A stretch of 52,924 bases of DNA from Pseudomonadales bacterium (lineage in GTDB: Bacteria > Pseudomonadota > Gammaproteobacteria > Pseudomonadales > Azotimanducaceae). A program made the translations under genes and the position numbers. Of this stretch, positions 41,096-50,081 are shown piece after piece. The DNA lies in contig JANQOA010000351.1 in assembly GCA_028279305.1 (NCBI GenBank), positions 1-52,924 on the forward strand. Direction: 5' to 3'. Numbering within the stretch: position 1 is the stretch's first letter; each line of letters starts with the position of its first letter. The notes below the pieces were generated by a model. It worked only from the letters and a program-made list of their open reading frames with translations. It did not search any database and had not been told where the DNA came from.

Positions 41096-42094
41096 TTACC
41101 CCGTGCCCGCCTGGCGGCGGCTGAACAGGTAGGCTGCCCCTCGCCGCTGCAGCCAGGCGCGTGCAAATGCGTCCGTGGGATAAGTGCGGGGCACCGACTC
41201 CGGGTCGGCTGCCGCGGGATCGTAAACCTGTACCCGGTCCCCCTGCAGGCCGGTCAGCAGCACCAGGTGTCCGCCGCTTTGTTGCATGGGCGCGCCGGGC
41301 AGCGCATCTTTGTCAAAGCGGATGCTGCAGACGATGGGCGTGTTGCCGTCCAGAATCTGTTGCACGCCCTGCCAGCTGCTGAAGGTTTCCACTCCGGCCA
41401 GCACGCCGCAGCTGCCGGCCCAGCGTATGGCCAGCGGCCATACGCCGTACGCGCCGGTCGCCCGGTCCAGGCAGGCGCTGATGGTGTCCTGCCAGGACGG
41501 CGCTTGCGGATACAGGCTCAGGGCCATGGCCAGCGCCGTGGGTGAACAGATGCGTTGGCGCAGTTCTGCGGCGGCGGTCATCTGGCTGTAAGGCGTGGGT
41601 GCCGGCTGCACCCGGCTGTCCGGCAGTTGCGCGCTGCCGGCTTCGTGCATTGCCTTGTCACTCAGGTTAACGGGGCGGGTGCTCAGGTTCAGCAGATAGT
41701 CCGCGGGCGCGGAGCCCGCCCGGGGCTGCAGATGCAGATGGACCTGTACCCCGGCAACGTCCTCAGCGGTGTGCCAGCAGTCGATGTGGCTGGTCACCGG
41801 GGCATTTACTGCAGCGTTGGTTTTCTGCAGGTCTGCGGGCGCGGGCACCGGATGCAGCGGCACGGTAACGCCGCGGTCCGTTGCCGCGGTTGTTGTAAGT
41901 ACAAACTGGTGGTCCGGCTGCGGTCCCGGCTGGCTGAAGCTGGGGACCACAATCTGCCCCGCCGGCAGGTCACCCAGCGCTACCGACGTGCGCCAGCCGC
42001 CTGCTTCATCCCTGTGCCACTGGGCTTGGCCTGTTACTGGCAGCGGGTAATAATGGTGCGCATTGCCTTCGGCAAGCCGGATAGAAAATTCCAT
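41096..42094 (-). CDS. C39-like papain-fold peptidase
   Basis: A 332-residue protein without a signal peptide. Residues 1-170 form a beta-rich, Pro-containing region of unknown fold. Residues 175-330 are a Peptidase_C39_2-like domain with the catalytic set C183 in QRICSPTALAMAL, H276 in SGGHLVLLTGL, and D292 in VQVYDPAA. Such proteins cleave peptides or isopeptides. It is the first gene of the operon with the small membrane protein, GNAT and Ddl-like ligase. GNAT-C39 proteins beside ATP-grasp RimK-type ligases are known in Pseudomonas (from memory), and this locus looks like a Ddl-containing version. Confidence 0.8.
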   Translation of the reverse strand: MEFSIRLAEGNAHHYYPLPVTGQAQWHRDEAGGWRTSVALGDLPAGQIVVPSFSQPGPQPDHQFVLTTTAATDRGVTVPLHPVPAPADLQKTNAAVNAPVTSHIDCWHTAEDVAGVQVHLHLQPRAGSAPADYLLNLSTRPVNLSDKAMHEAGSAQLPDSRVQPAPTPYSQMTAAAELRQRICSPTALAMALSLYPQAPSWQDTISACLDRATGAYGVWPLAIRWAGSCGVLAGVETFSSWQGVQQILDGNTPIVCSIRFDKDALPGAPMQQSGGHLVLLTGLQGDRVQVYDPAAADPESVPRTYPTDAFARAWLQRRGAAYLFSRRQAGTG

Positions 42095-42245
42095 AACCGG
42101 ATCTAAAGGATCCTCTGAACAAATCGTATGTGCTCAGCGCGTCCTGCGGAGGTTGCGGTCAAGCGCGCTTCGCAATCAATGTAGGCTACCTTGACTGGGA
42201 GTGCAACACAGCAGCGCGCCGGGCTTAACCGCGGAACACCTGAAC

Positions 42246-42473
42246 ATGAAAAAACTCCGGCTGTACAGCACCAGCCATTGCACGTTATGTGAGCAGCTGC
42301 TGGAAACACTGATGCAACTGCCTCTGGGGCATGTGCAACTGGAAGTGCTGGATGTTGCTGAAGACGACAATCTGCTGCAGCGCTACGGTGAACGCATCCC
42401 GGTGTTGACCCTGGACGGGGTGGAATACCAGGGTGGGGTTGATGCCCGGGAGCTGGCTGAATTTCTCAGTTAG
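42246..42473 (+). CDS. Glutaredoxin-like protein (DUF836)
   Basis: A 75-residue thioredoxin-fold protein. The active site CTLC is in LYSTSHCTLCEQLLETL, the cis-Pro region is GERIPVLTLDG, and ARELAEFL ends the fold. ATG 42246 is chosen; fifteen upstream codons in frame lack conservation. It is probably a redox protein of unknown partner. The 3' end overlaps the tatD stop by 8 bp and abuts the 12-bp repeat. Confidence 0.85.
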   Translation: MKKLRLYSTSHCTLCEQLLETLMQLPLGHVQLEVLDVAEDDNLLQRYGERIPVLTLDGVEYQGGVDARELAEFLS

Positions 42474-43344
42474 CATCGGGACCGCGATCGGTACCACGAT
42501 CGGGACCGCGATCGGTCTCGCGATCGGTACCGGGAAAGCCGAACAGACGCGCCGCGTTGGCGGTGGTGGCGCGGGCCACGGCGGCCGGCGGTTCGCCGCG
42601 CGCCTCAGCCACTGCGTTCAGCACCCAGGGCAGCAGGGCAGGTTCGTTGCGGCGCTTGAATCTGGCCGGCAGTTGGTGCTGCAGATGAAAATCCGGCGGT
42701 GCGTTATGCGGCCGCAGGAACGGCGCGTCGGTTTCGATGACCAGGCGCTGCAGGGGGATTTCCGGCACCAGCCGGCGCAGGCTGCCGCCGCGGCGGTGGT
42801 CCGCGATCCAGCCGGTGATGCCGATGTAGTACCCGGCCTCAAGATAAGCCAGCAATTCTTCCCGGCTGCCGGTAAAACAATGGATCAACACCTGCTGCAA
42901 TCCGTTTTGTTGTGACAGCAGGCGCAGCACGTCCCCCTGGCTTTCCCGGTCGTGGACAAACAGTGTTTTGCCCAACTCCGCGGCCAGCGCAATCTGCTGC
43001 CGGAACACCTCCTGCTGCTGCGGGCGGGGGGTGAAGTTACGGTAGTAGTCCAGGCCTGTTTCACCAATAGCGCATACCTGGCTGGCCTGGGCGAGCTGCC
43101 GTAGTTGCTGCAGCCAGCCGGCGCCAAGTTTGCCGGCATCATGGGGGTGCACGCCGGCGGTGGTTTGCATGCGCACGGCGCTGTCCCGGACACACAAATC
43201 CAATGCCGCCGCAGTGCTCTGCAGGTCCGTGGCGGTCAGCACCATACACTCGACGCCGCTGGCGGCAGCGCGTTCAATGACTGCCTGCCGGTCGGGGTCA
43301 AACTGTGAATTCAGCAGATTTACGCAGACATCGGTGAGCTTCAC
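42466..43344 (-). CDS. tatD: TatD metal-dependent DNase with repeat-encoded tail
   Basis: A 292-residue TIM-barrel hydrolase; TatD is a Mg-dependent 3'-5' exonuclease. The N-terminus KLTDVCVNLLNSQF matches the E. coli TatD subfamily, which lacks the HxH motif. Other motifs are TAGVHPHD, AIGETGLDYYRNF, LIHCFTG, YIGITGWIADHRRG, and VIETDAPFL. Residues about 272-291 are four-residue units (GTDR, ETDR, GPDR) encoded by a 12-bp tandem repeat, beyond the normal end near LFGFPG. It overlaps slt by 4 bp at its start. Confidence 0.92.
   Translation of the reverse strand: MKLTDVCVNLLNSQFDPDRQAVIERAAASGVECMVLTATDLQSTAAALDLCVRDSAVRMQTTAGVHPHDAGKLGAGWLQQLRQLAQASQVCAIGETGLDYYRNFTPRPQQQEVFRQQIALAAELGKTLFVHDRESQGDVLRLLSQQNGLQQVLIHCFTGSREELLAYLEAGYYIGITGWIADHRRGGSLRRLVPEIPLQRLVIETDAPFLRPHNAPPDFHLQHQLPARFKRRNEPALLPWVLNAVAEARGEPPAAVARATTANAARLFGFPGTDRETDRGPDRGTDRGPDAN
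42475..42534. repeat. Five copies of a 12-bp tandem repeat at the tatD 3' end
   Basis: ATCGG recurs at 42475, 42487, 42499, 42511 and 42523, an exact 12-bp period; the unit is about ATCGGKACCRCG. It codes for the C-terminal tail of TatD on the minus strand and lies just beyond the stop of the convergent DUF836 gene. The units contain the palindromes CGATCG and GGTACC, so the transcript can fold on itself. Confidence 0.9.
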
Positions 43345-45284
43345 CGGGCGCTGACCTGCTGCTCACCCGGCTCCAGGATGGGTGACGGTGCGCTCAACCG
43401 GTTGGCATAAACGTGGCGGAAGGCCAGCACGTTTTTTACATAGTTGCGGGTTTCGCGGAAGGGTATGCGTTCGATCCAGACGTCCATCGGCAGGTTGTCC
43501 GCGTCTTTTATCCAGCGGTCAACCCGGTGCTCACCGGCGTTGTAAGCGGCAATCGCCAGCGGTGACTGCTGATCGTAGCGTTCCATCAGCCAGGCCATGT
43601 GAAAGCTGCCTAACATGATGTTTGTGGTGGGATCGTAGAGGTCGGCAGCGGACGGGCTGGCCCGCTTGGCGCGCCGTGCCACCAGTTTGGCGGTGCTGGG
43701 CAGCAGCTGCATCAGCCCGCGGGCATCCGCGGTGGAGCGCGCCTTGGCTTCCATGGCGGATTCCTGCCGGGCCACCGCAAACAGCAGCGCCGCGGGCAGG
43801 CCGCTGGCCAGGCTGCCCTGGCGGAACGCCGGTTCATGGGCCAGCGGAAAACGCAGATGCAGATGGTCGGTGGCTTCAGCAATGTTGGCGCTGCGGATCG
43901 CCAGCGGGATCAGGCCAATCTGCTTCGCCAGTTCCGCCGCCGCAGCCTGCTGGGCGGGATTCAGGCGGTCCAGTTCAGCGTACCACTCCCGCCGCCCGTT
44001 CAAATCGTCACCCACGGCAAACAGCTCTATGGCCCGCGCGATGCCGGGGTGGCGCTGGGTGAGGGTCACATTGAGATGGCTGTAGCTGCGGCCGGCATCG
44101 TTCATGCGCCCGGGCACCCCCAGGTTGCGGGCGGCCAGGAAGCCGTAATAGTGGCGTTCAGCCGCCAGTGCGTGGTAGTTGTCGGTAATCAGGCGGCTGT
44201 CCGGGTTCACGTGTTCCAGGGCCCTGGCGCGCCAGTATTGCCACTGTGCCTTGGCCGCCAGATCTGCCGGCAGGCGGCTGATCCAGTGGTCTGCCTGGGC
44301 CCAGTTCTGCTGTCTGACCGCCGCCACCGCCATCGCCTCCAGAGTATCCTGGCCGTTGATTTCGGGGCGCTGGCCGGGCTCGGCAAATATGCCTTCCTCA
44401 GCCAGCTCCACGGCGATGCGTTCGGTTATGCGTTGCCGGTCGCCGCTTGAAAACTGATGGCTGCGTCTGTATTTGCGCCACGCCTTGTCTGCCTTGCCGG
44501 CGTCGCGCCTGGCCAGACGGATAAGGCCGTGGGCAATCACCTGCCGGTATTTGACGCTGTCGGTGGCAAACTGGCTGTGCCGGGTGATGCGGCCGGGCCC
44601 GACATGGACATTGTAGAAGGCGGTGGCGGCGGTTTTGTTGGCGCCGCTGAAATAGCGGGTCAGATAGTTCGCCAGCGAGCGCTGGTTGGCCACAATGGCG
44701 GCATGCAGGCGTTGCCAGGCGACTTCCTCGGTGAAGTGTTTACTGGCGCGCCAGACTTCGAACAGCGGATCACAGGCTTTCGGCTGCGAGGTGGGCTGCA
44801 GCCAGACATTGGTGGTCTGCGCCAGCGCCTCGGCTTTGTCGCCGGTGCCGTACAGGGAGCGCAGGTAGTAACACCGCAGTTCCGCGTTGGCGGTGGGCTG
44901 GTAATGCTCACGGAAGCTGCGCCACTGGCGTCTGGACCCCAACGACCTCAACCAGCGGCGGTACAGGATCGCGGTGGCGGGCAAATCGGCATGCCGGTCG
45001 CGGAAGGCCAGCACTTCCTGCTTGCCCGCCTGCCTGATGCGCGCGTTCAAATAATAGTAATCCAGATAAGGTTTCAGGATGTAAGAATCCAGCTCGCGGG
45101 CGGAACGCTTGAAGTTGCTTATCTGGCCGGCGCGCAGTTGTTCCCGGGCGTCTTTGAATTTGTTGCGCAGGGCAAATTCAGTGGTGCCGGAGCTGTCCGC
45201 GGCACTTGATGCGGGAAGGGCGAAGCTGGTGAAGAGCAGGGCGCAGAGCAGCGCCGCGGTTAAGGATGTTTTATTCAGAATCAC
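43341..45284 (-). CDS. slt: Soluble lytic murein transglycosylase
   Basis: Periplasmic peptidoglycan lytic enzyme of 647 residues, cutting MurNAc-GlcNAc with anhydro-MurNAc formation. Signal peptide to LPASSA. A long superhelical U-domain of helices follows (FRDRHADLPATAILYRRWL and similar). The C-terminal lysozyme-like domain has the catalytic Glu in FAVARQESAMEAKARS, GLMQLLPSTAK, and IAAYNAGEHRVDRWI. Length and order match Slt70. Overlaps: 4 bp with tatD and 14 bp with the uspA-like gene upstream. Confidence 0.95.
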   Translation of the reverse strand: MILNKTSLTAALLCALLFTSFALPASSAADSSGTTEFALRNKFKDAREQLRAGQISNFKRSARELDSYILKPYLDYYYLNARIRQAGKQEVLAFRDRHADLPATAILYRRWLRSLGSRRQWRSFREHYQPTANAELRCYYLRSLYGTGDKAEALAQTTNVWLQPTSQPKACDPLFEVWRASKHFTEEVAWQRLHAAIVANQRSLANYLTRYFSGANKTAATAFYNVHVGPGRITRHSQFATDSVKYRQVIAHGLIRLARRDAGKADKAWRKYRRSHQFSSGDRQRITERIAVELAEEGIFAEPGQRPEINGQDTLEAMAVAAVRQQNWAQADHWISRLPADLAAKAQWQYWRARALEHVNPDSRLITDNYHALAAERHYYGFLAARNLGVPGRMNDAGRSYSHLNVTLTQRHPGIARAIELFAVGDDLNGRREWYAELDRLNPAQQAAAAELAKQIGLIPLAIRSANIAEATDHLHLRFPLAHEPAFRQGSLASGLPAALLFAVARQESAMEAKARSTADARGLMQLLPSTAKLVARRAKRASPSAADLYDPTTNIMLGSFHMAWLMERYDQQSPLAIAAYNAGEHRVDRWIKDADNLPMDVWIERIPFRETRNYVKNVLAFRHVYANRLSAPSPILEPGEQQVSAR

Positions 45285-45711
45285 CTACGCGTACAGCCAG
45301 TACATCACAAGAAGCGCCGTGCAGGACGCCATTGGCGGTGGAGCCCAGCAGCAGGGCCAGTCCGTGGCGGCCGTGACTGCCCACCACTATCAGATCAGCG
45401 GCGGCATCGTCCGCCACGCGCTGGATTTCACTTTCCGGACGGCCGAAGATCAGGTGCTGGTTTTCCGCCGGCACTTTCAGCCGGGTGGCAAACTCGCTGA
45501 GGTGGCTTTTTGCCTGTTCCTGGATCTGCTCCTGCACCGACGATAAGTCCATGGGCACATCACCTCCGTAAGCCAGACTTAACGGTTCGATTACATGTAC
45601 GATGTGAAGTTCCGCCGCAAACCGTTCCACCAGGGCAACGGCACGGTCCGCCACGGCATTGGACTCTTCAGTCAGGTCAACCGCCAGCATGATTTTTTTG
45701 TAATCGGACAT
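45271..45711 (-). CDS. Universal stress protein (UspA family)
   Basis: A 146-residue Usp-fold protein. IMLAVDLTEESN at the N-terminus and the ATP-binding motif VGSHGRHGLALLLGSTANGVL (G-2x-G-9x-G-S/T) are complete, so it is of the nucleotide-binding UspA-like type. Cytosolic stress protein. It is first gene of a unit with slt and tatD (14-bp overlap with slt). It is divergent from the 45841 gene, 129 bp away. Confidence 0.92.
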   Translation of the reverse strand: MSDYKKIMLAVDLTEESNAVADRAVALVERFAAELHIVHVIEPLSLAYGGDVPMDLSSVQEQIQEQAKSHLSEFATRLKVPAENQHLIFGRPESEIQRVADDAAADLIVVGSHGRHGLALLLGSTANGVLHGASCDVLAVRVGDSE

Positions 45712-45840
45712 GTTACCCTCCGGCCCTGTTTGGCGGGACGATACAACGACCGCGCGCCGCTCTCAAGCAACTTCGGCGGCAGATGAGAAGGTTGTAACAC
45801 AGGCTCTGTGCGGTGGTTTTTCGGTGAGGAAATTCAATAC

Positions 45841-46479
45841 ATGGTATGGCTGATACTGGTGCTGGCGGCGGTGCTGATTATCGGCCCGGTAATGTACATG
45901 GTGCCCAGCGCCAGGGACAAACGGTTGGCGGCGCTGCGCGAGACGGCACGCCGGCAGGGCCTGACCGTGAAGATTGCACATATCGCCAAACTCGACCCGG
46001 AGGCGGCGGAACGGGTCTCGGCGGGCGGCGAGCTTAAAGTGCCGCGCACCCCCTGCGTGGCCTATCAGGTCTCCATGTCGGGCATACCGGCGGAGCTGGG
46101 AGAGATACTGTTGATTAAGATACCGTCGCAGCCCACCGTGCCCGTCGACCCGGTACTGCCCGGTTGGTCGCTGGACACCTCCAGCAGCCGGGACTTCCTG
46201 CACCGCTATATGCAGCCCGGCCCGCCCGCGGCTGCCGGACCCGGCGCGGCCGGCAGCCGCAAGATCGTGCAACAGACTCTGGCCGCCTTGCCGCCGGACA
46301 CCCTTGGATTTGGCATCACCAGCCGCCATGTAGCCTGTTACTGGCTGGAAAAACCCCCGGCCGCGGCGGCGGATGATGGGGCGGTGGAATCCGCGGTGCA
46401 GCAGCAGTTACAGCAGATGAAAGCTGCGCTGGACACGGTTGTTAAAGACCTTTATGCCCGTTTTGGTGAAGAAACTTAA
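45841..46479 (+). CDS. Conserved hypothetical membrane-anchored protein upstream of topA
   Basis: A 212-residue protein from ATG 45841 (MVWLILVLAAVLIIGPVMYM); GAGG lies at about 12 bases upstream, and the frame is open to GTG 45808. One N-terminal helix is followed by basic RDKRLAALRETARRQGLTV and a cytoplasmic or periplasmic domain with FLHRYMQPG and a C-terminal helix. A homologous gene is found upstream of topA in Pseudomonas, from memory. Function unknown. Confidence 0.75.
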   Translation: MVWLILVLAAVLIIGPVMYMVPSARDKRLAALRETARRQGLTVKIAHIAKLDPEAAERVSAGGELKVPRTPCVAYQVSMSGIPAELGEILLIKIPSQPTVPVDPVLPGWSLDTSSSRDFLHRYMQPGPPAAAGPGAAGSRKIVQQTLAALPPDTLGFGITSRHVACYWLEKPPAAAADDGAVESAVQQQLQQMKAALDTVVKDLYARFGEET

Positions 46480-46497
46480 CGGTTTGCGGGGTCTTTC

Positions 46498-46526
46498 TTG
46501 ACAGTGTTGCCTTGCGCGCCTATAAA
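46498..46526 (+). promoter_or_regulatory. Consensus sigma70 promoter upstream of topA
   Basis: TTGACA at 46498-46503, a 17-bp spacer and TATAAA at 46521-46526 form a near-perfect sigma70 promoter, 131 bp before the topA ATG. Transcription would start near 46533 and give a leader of about 124 nt. It begins 19 bp after the stop of the preceding gene. Confidence 0.75.
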
Positions 46527-46573
46527 CCGCGCAGCCTACCCTTGGATATTCGCAAGTCAGGCCGGGCAAAGGA

Positions 46574-46627
46574 ATGCAAGAGCAATTGTTTAATTGCACG
46601 GCAATCAGAAATTGCTCACTACACTAA
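46574..46627 (+). other. topA leader with alternative hairpins and a 17-codon ORF
   Basis: Within the predicted topA leader, GCAATT (46582-46587) pairs with AATTGC (46592-46597), and GCAAT with ATTGC (46601-46615). The outer arms GAGCAATT (46580-46587) and AATTGCTC (46610-46617) pair perfectly over 8 bp and exclude both local stems. A short frame MQEQLFNCTAIRNCSLH (46574-46627) spans all of them, with AAAGGA directly before its ATG. Structure is seen; regulation is only inferred. Confidence 0.3.
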
Positions 46628-46656
46628 ATTTATGAAACGTTAACCAACGGAGCGTT

Positions 46657-49338
46657 ATGGCGCGATCACTTGTCATTGTCGAATCTCCTGCCAAGGCCAA
46701 GACGATCAATCGTTACCTGGGCAAGGAGTATGTGGTGAAATCCAGTGTCGGGCATATCCGTGATCTGCCCACCGGCGGCAAGGCAGTTGACCCCAAGGCG
46801 CGCGCAGCCGAGGCGGCGAAAACCAAGGCGCTGTCTCCGGCCAAGCGTGAAGCCTATAAAAAGAAGCGGGCGCGCCAGCAGCTCATCAAACGCATGGGCA
46901 TCAACCCGGACAAAAACTGGTCCGCGGAATACGAGATTCTGCCGGGCAAAGAAAAGGTGGTTGACGAATTGACCCGCCTGGCCGAAAACGCGGACGCGGT
47001 TTATCTGGCCACCGACCTGGACCGGGAAGGTGAGGCCATAGCCTGGCATCTGCGTGAAACCATCGGCGGCGACGCTTCCCGCTACCGCCGGGTTGTGTTT
47101 AACGAAATTACCCGCAAAGCCATCCAGGAGGCGTTTGCCGACCCCGGTGAACTGAATATGGATCAGGTGCATGCGCAGCAGGCGCGGCGCTTTCTGGACC
47201 GGGTGGTGGGCTTTGAACTGTCTCCGCTGTTGTGGGCCAAGGTGGCGCGCGGTTTGTCCGCCGGCCGGGTGCAGAGTGTGGCGGTGAAACTGATTGTCGA
47301 GCGGGAACGCGAAATCAGGGCGTTTGTGCCGGAAGAATATTGGGAAGCCTTCGCTGATCTGTTACGCGACGGCGGCGGCGACAGTGCCATCCGCTTCCAG
47401 GTTGCCAGGCAGGACGGTGAGAATTTCCGCCCCGGTGATCAGCAGACCACGGATGCTGCTTTGCAGGCGTTGCGCGGCAGCAGTTTTGTGGTCAGCAAGC
47501 GGGAGGACCGTCCGACCCGCACCAGGCCCAATGCGCCGTTTATTACCTCCACCCTGCAGCAGGCGGCCAGCACGCGGTTGTCTTTTTCCGTGAAGAAGAC
47601 CATGACCATGGCCCAGCGCCTGTATGAAGCCGGTTACATTACCTACATGCGCACGGATTCAACCAACCTCAGCGCCGAAGCCATTGCCTCCTGCCGCGAA
47701 CATATCCTCAGCGAATACGGCAACGATTACCTGCCGGAGGAACCCCGGCTGTACTCCAGCAAAGAAGACGCCCAGGAGGCTCACGAAGCCATCCGTCCCT
47801 CCAACGTGGGTACCCGGCCGGATCACCTGACCGGCGTGGATCCGGATGCAGTGCGGCTTTACGACTTGATCTGGCGTCAGTTTGTCGCCTGCCAGACCAC
47901 CGACGCGCGCTATCTGAGCACCTCCATTACCGTCACCGCGGGTGAGTTTGAGCTGCGGGTGCGCGGCCGCATACTGCAGTTTGACGGCTATACGCGCATT
48001 CTGCCGGTGGCCTCGCGCAAGGAAGACGATACGCCGCTGCCCGACCTCAGTGAAGGTGAGGTGCTGACCTTAAAAGACGTTGAAGGTGTACAGCACTTCA
48101 CCAAACCGCCGCCCAGGTACGGGGAAGCCAGCCTGGTCCGCGAACTGGAGAAACTGGGCATAGGCCGCCCGTCCACCTACGCAGCCATCATCTCAACCAT
48201 ACAGGACCGCGGCTATGTAACCCTGACCAACCGCCGTTTTTACGCGGAAAAAATTGGTGAACTGGTTACCGACCGGTTGTCGGAGAATTTTTCCGACCTG
48301 ATGGACTACGGCTTTACCGCCAACATGGAACAGCAGCTGGATCGCATTGCCGAAGGGCAGAGCCAGTGGAACAAAGTGCTGGACAGTTTTTACGGCGACT
48401 TTTCCAGCAAGCTGGATGTGGCGCGTGCTGATGACGGCGGCATGCGCAGCAACGAGCCCACCGACACGGACATTGCCTGTGACAAGTGCGGCCGCCACAT
48501 GCAGATCCGCACCGGCTCCACCGGCGTATTTCTCGGCTGTTCCGGCTATAGCCTGAAACCCAAGGAGCGCTGCACCAATACCGTCAATCTGATTCCCGGT
48601 GACGAAGCTGTGGATGTTGACGAAGACGACGAGGGTGAGTCCAAACTGCTGCGGCGGTTGCACAGTTGTCCCCGCTGCGGTTCCACCATGCTGGGTTACC
48701 TGGTGGATGAAACGCGCAAGTTGCACATCTGCGGCAACAATCCGGACTGCCCCGGATTTGAAGTTGAGCCCGGCCAGTTCAAGATTAAGGGTTACGACGG
48801 GCCGCTGTTGGAGTGTGACAAGTGCGGCTCCGAGATGCAGTTGAAATCCGGGCGCTTCGGTAAGTACTTCGGTTGCACGTCCTGCAAGAACACACGCAAG
48901 CTGTTGCGTAACGGTGAACCGGCGCCGCCCAAGGCGGACCCGGTTCCCATGCCGGAGCTGCGCTGTGAAAAAGTGGACGACCACTATCTGCTGCGTGACG
49001 GTGCCTCGGGAATTTTTCTGGCTGCCAGCCAGTTTCCCAAACACCGTGAAACCCGCGCCCCGAAAGTGCTGGAGATCAAACCCCACGCTAACGAGCTGGA
49101 TCCAAAATTTGCCTACCTGGTGGACGCCCCGGAAACGGATCCGGAAGGGCTGCCGGCGATCATCCGCTACAGCCGTAAAACCAAGGAGCAGTACGTGCAG
49201 AGTGAGGTAGACGGTAAAGCCACCGGCTGGAAGGCGTTTTACCAGGACGGCAAGTGGGTGGAGCAGATACCGGAACCGAAGAAGAAAAAAGCCCGCAGCA
49301 CCAAAAAGCGTGCGACCAAAACCAACGGTGCCGGCTGA
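46657..49338 (+). CDS. topA: DNA topoisomerase I
   Basis: Type IA topoisomerase of 893 residues that relaxes negative supercoils. TOPRIM starts at [20 protein letters not shown] with the acidic triad in [16 protein letters not shown]. The active-site Tyr is in [32 protein letters not shown] is the core. Three C-terminal zinc-ribbon-like Cys4 modules follow (CDKCG...C, CPRCG...CGNN, CDKCG...CTSC), and a Lys-rich tail ends the protein. It is convergent with lexA, 15 bp apart. Confidence 0.97.
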   Translation: MARSLVIVESPAKAKTINRYLGKEYVVKSSVGHIRDLPTGGKAVDPKARAAEAAKTKALSPAKREAYKKKRARQQLIKRMGINPDKNWSAEYEILPGKEKVVDELTRLAENADAVYLATDLDREGEAIAWHLRETIGGDASRYRRVVFNEITRKAIQEAFADPGELNMDQVHAQQARRFLDRVVGFELSPLLWAKVARGLSAGRVQSVAVKLIVEREREIRAFVPEEYWEAFADLLRDGGGDSAIRFQVARQDGENFRPGDQQTTDAALQALRGSSFVVSKREDRPTRTRPNAPFITSTLQQAASTRLSFSVKKTMTMAQRLYEAGYITYMRTDSTNLSAEAIASCREHILSEYGNDYLPEEPRLYSSKEDAQEAHEAIRPSNVGTRPDHLTGVDPDAVRLYDLIWRQFVACQTTDARYLSTSITVTAGEFELRVRGRILQFDGYTRILPVASRKEDDTPLPDLSEGEVLTLKDVEGVQHFTKPPPRYGEASLVRELEKLGIGRPSTYAAIISTIQDRGYVTLTNRRFYAEKIGELVTDRLSENFSDLMDYGFTANMEQQLDRIAEGQSQWNKVLDSFYGDFSSKLDVARADDGGMRSNEPTDTDIACDKCGRHMQIRTGSTGVFLGCSGYSLKPKERCTNTVNLIPGDEAVDVDEDDEGESKLLRRLHSCPRCGSTMLGYLVDETRKLHICGNNPDCPGFEVEPGQFKIKGYDGPLLECDKCGSEMQLKSGRFGKYFGCTSCKNTRKLLRNGEPAPPKADPVPMPELRCEKVDDHYLLRDGASGIFLAASQFPKHRETRAPKVLEIKPHANELDPKFAYLVDAPETDPEGLPAIIRYSRKTKEQYVQSEVDGKATGWKAFYQDGKWVEQIPEPKKKKARSTKKRATKTNGAG

Positions 49339-49350
49339 CCGGCCGGCGAA

Positions 49351-49369
49351 CCGTCAGATATGCTGACGG
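49351..49369. terminator. Hairpin between topA and lexA
   Basis: CCGTCAG-ATATG-CTGACGG is a perfect 7-bp stem with a 5-nt loop, located 12 bp after the topA stop and overlapping the lexA stop codon. No clear T-run follows on either strand, so a bidirectional, possibly Rho-assisted, terminator is likely. Confidence 0.55.
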
Positions 49370-49965
49370 ATCACACCGACTGACAGACCCTCAATGGCAA
49401 ACATTTGGTTGGCCAGATCCACTTCAATAGGGCTGTAGTCCGGGTTTTCCGGCAGCAGCAGAATCTGATTGCGGCGGCGGGTGCGCTGAAAGCGTTTTAC
49501 CGTCACCTCATCCTCTATGCGCGCAACCACAATCTGCCCGTTGGTGGCCTGCTGGGTTTTGTGCACCGCCAGCAGGTCGCCGTCCAGAATGCCGGCGTCA
49601 ATCATGCTGTCACCTTTGACCCGCAGCAGATAATCGGCGCGCGGTTGAAAGAAGCCAGCCGGCAGGTCGACGCGGTCTTCTATGTTTTCCTCCGCCAGGA
49701 TCGGATTACCGGCGGCAACCCGGCCTACCAGCGGCAAACCGCTTTCATAAGTGTCCGGCAGGCGAATGCCGCGGGAGGTGCCGGGGATTATTTCTATGGC
49801 CCCTTTACGGGACAGCGCCTTGAGGTGTTCTTCCGCCGCATTCGGTGAGCGGAACCCCAGTTCCTGTGCGATATCAGCCCGGGTGGGTGGATAGCCGGTA
49901 TCGTTGATGTAACGCTTAATGAGGTCGAGCACTTCCGATTGACGCGGAGTCAAGGAGATCTGCAT
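49354..49965 (-). CDS. lexA: LexA SOS repressor
   Basis: A 203-residue self-cleaving repressor of the SOS response. The winged-helix domain has [33 protein letters not shown]. The cleavage site is A85-G86 (VAAGNP), and the catalytic dyad is S120 (GDSMID) and K157 (EVTVKRF). Two perfect SOS boxes lie directly upstream, the nearer one starting 9 bp from the ATG, so it is autoregulated. Convergent with topA. Confidence 0.97.
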   Translation of the reverse strand: MQISLTPRQSEVLDLIKRYINDTGYPPTRADIAQELGFRSPNAAEEHLKALSRKGAIEIIPGTSRGIRLPDTYESGLPLVGRVAAGNPILAEENIEDRVDLPAGFFQPRADYLLRVKGDSMIDAGILDGDLLAVHKTQQATNGQIVVARIEDEVTVKRFQRTRRRNQILLLPENPDYSPIEVDLANQMFAIEGLSVGVIRQHI

Positions 49966-49973
49966 GGTTGTCC

Positions 49974-49989
49974 CTGTTCATATATACAG
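49974..49989. promoter_or_regulatory. SOS box 1 (lexA-proximal)
   Basis: CTGTTCATATATACAG matches CTGT-N8-ACAG exactly. It starts 9 bp upstream of the lexA ATG, so its edge reaches the ribosome binding site; LexA bound here would block the lexA transcript. Confidence 0.88.
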
Positions 49990-49993
49990 TGAC

Positions 49994-50009
49994 CTGTGAG
50001 TATATACAG
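49994..50009. promoter_or_regulatory. SOS box 2
   Basis: CTGTGAGTATATACAG matches CTGT-N8-ACAG exactly. Centre-to-centre spacing to box 1 is 20 bp, so the two dimers sit on the same side of the helix. It lies 72 bp upstream of the divergent LolA-like gene and could repress it too. Confidence 0.88.
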
Positions 50010-50081
50010 GGCTGTACGGGTTTGCACAGGTTTTTTTTCTGCCTTAGTATCCGACGCCCCGTCTGCAGCAGTTGTGTTTGC

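Noticed and set aside
42475-42534. CRISPR-like array or REP element
   Set aside because: The period is only 12 bp without spacers, and the units are in frame within tatD, so it is a coding tandem repeat.
50010-50035. Third SOS box (CTGTACGGGTTTGCACAG)
   Set aside because: The spacer is 10 rather than 8 bases, so it does not fit CTGT-N8-ACAG.
49968-50081. Upstream extension of the LolA-like gene to 49968
   Set aside because: It would run through both SOS boxes, and its residues lack a signal-peptide pattern; ATG 50082 starts a clean signal peptide.
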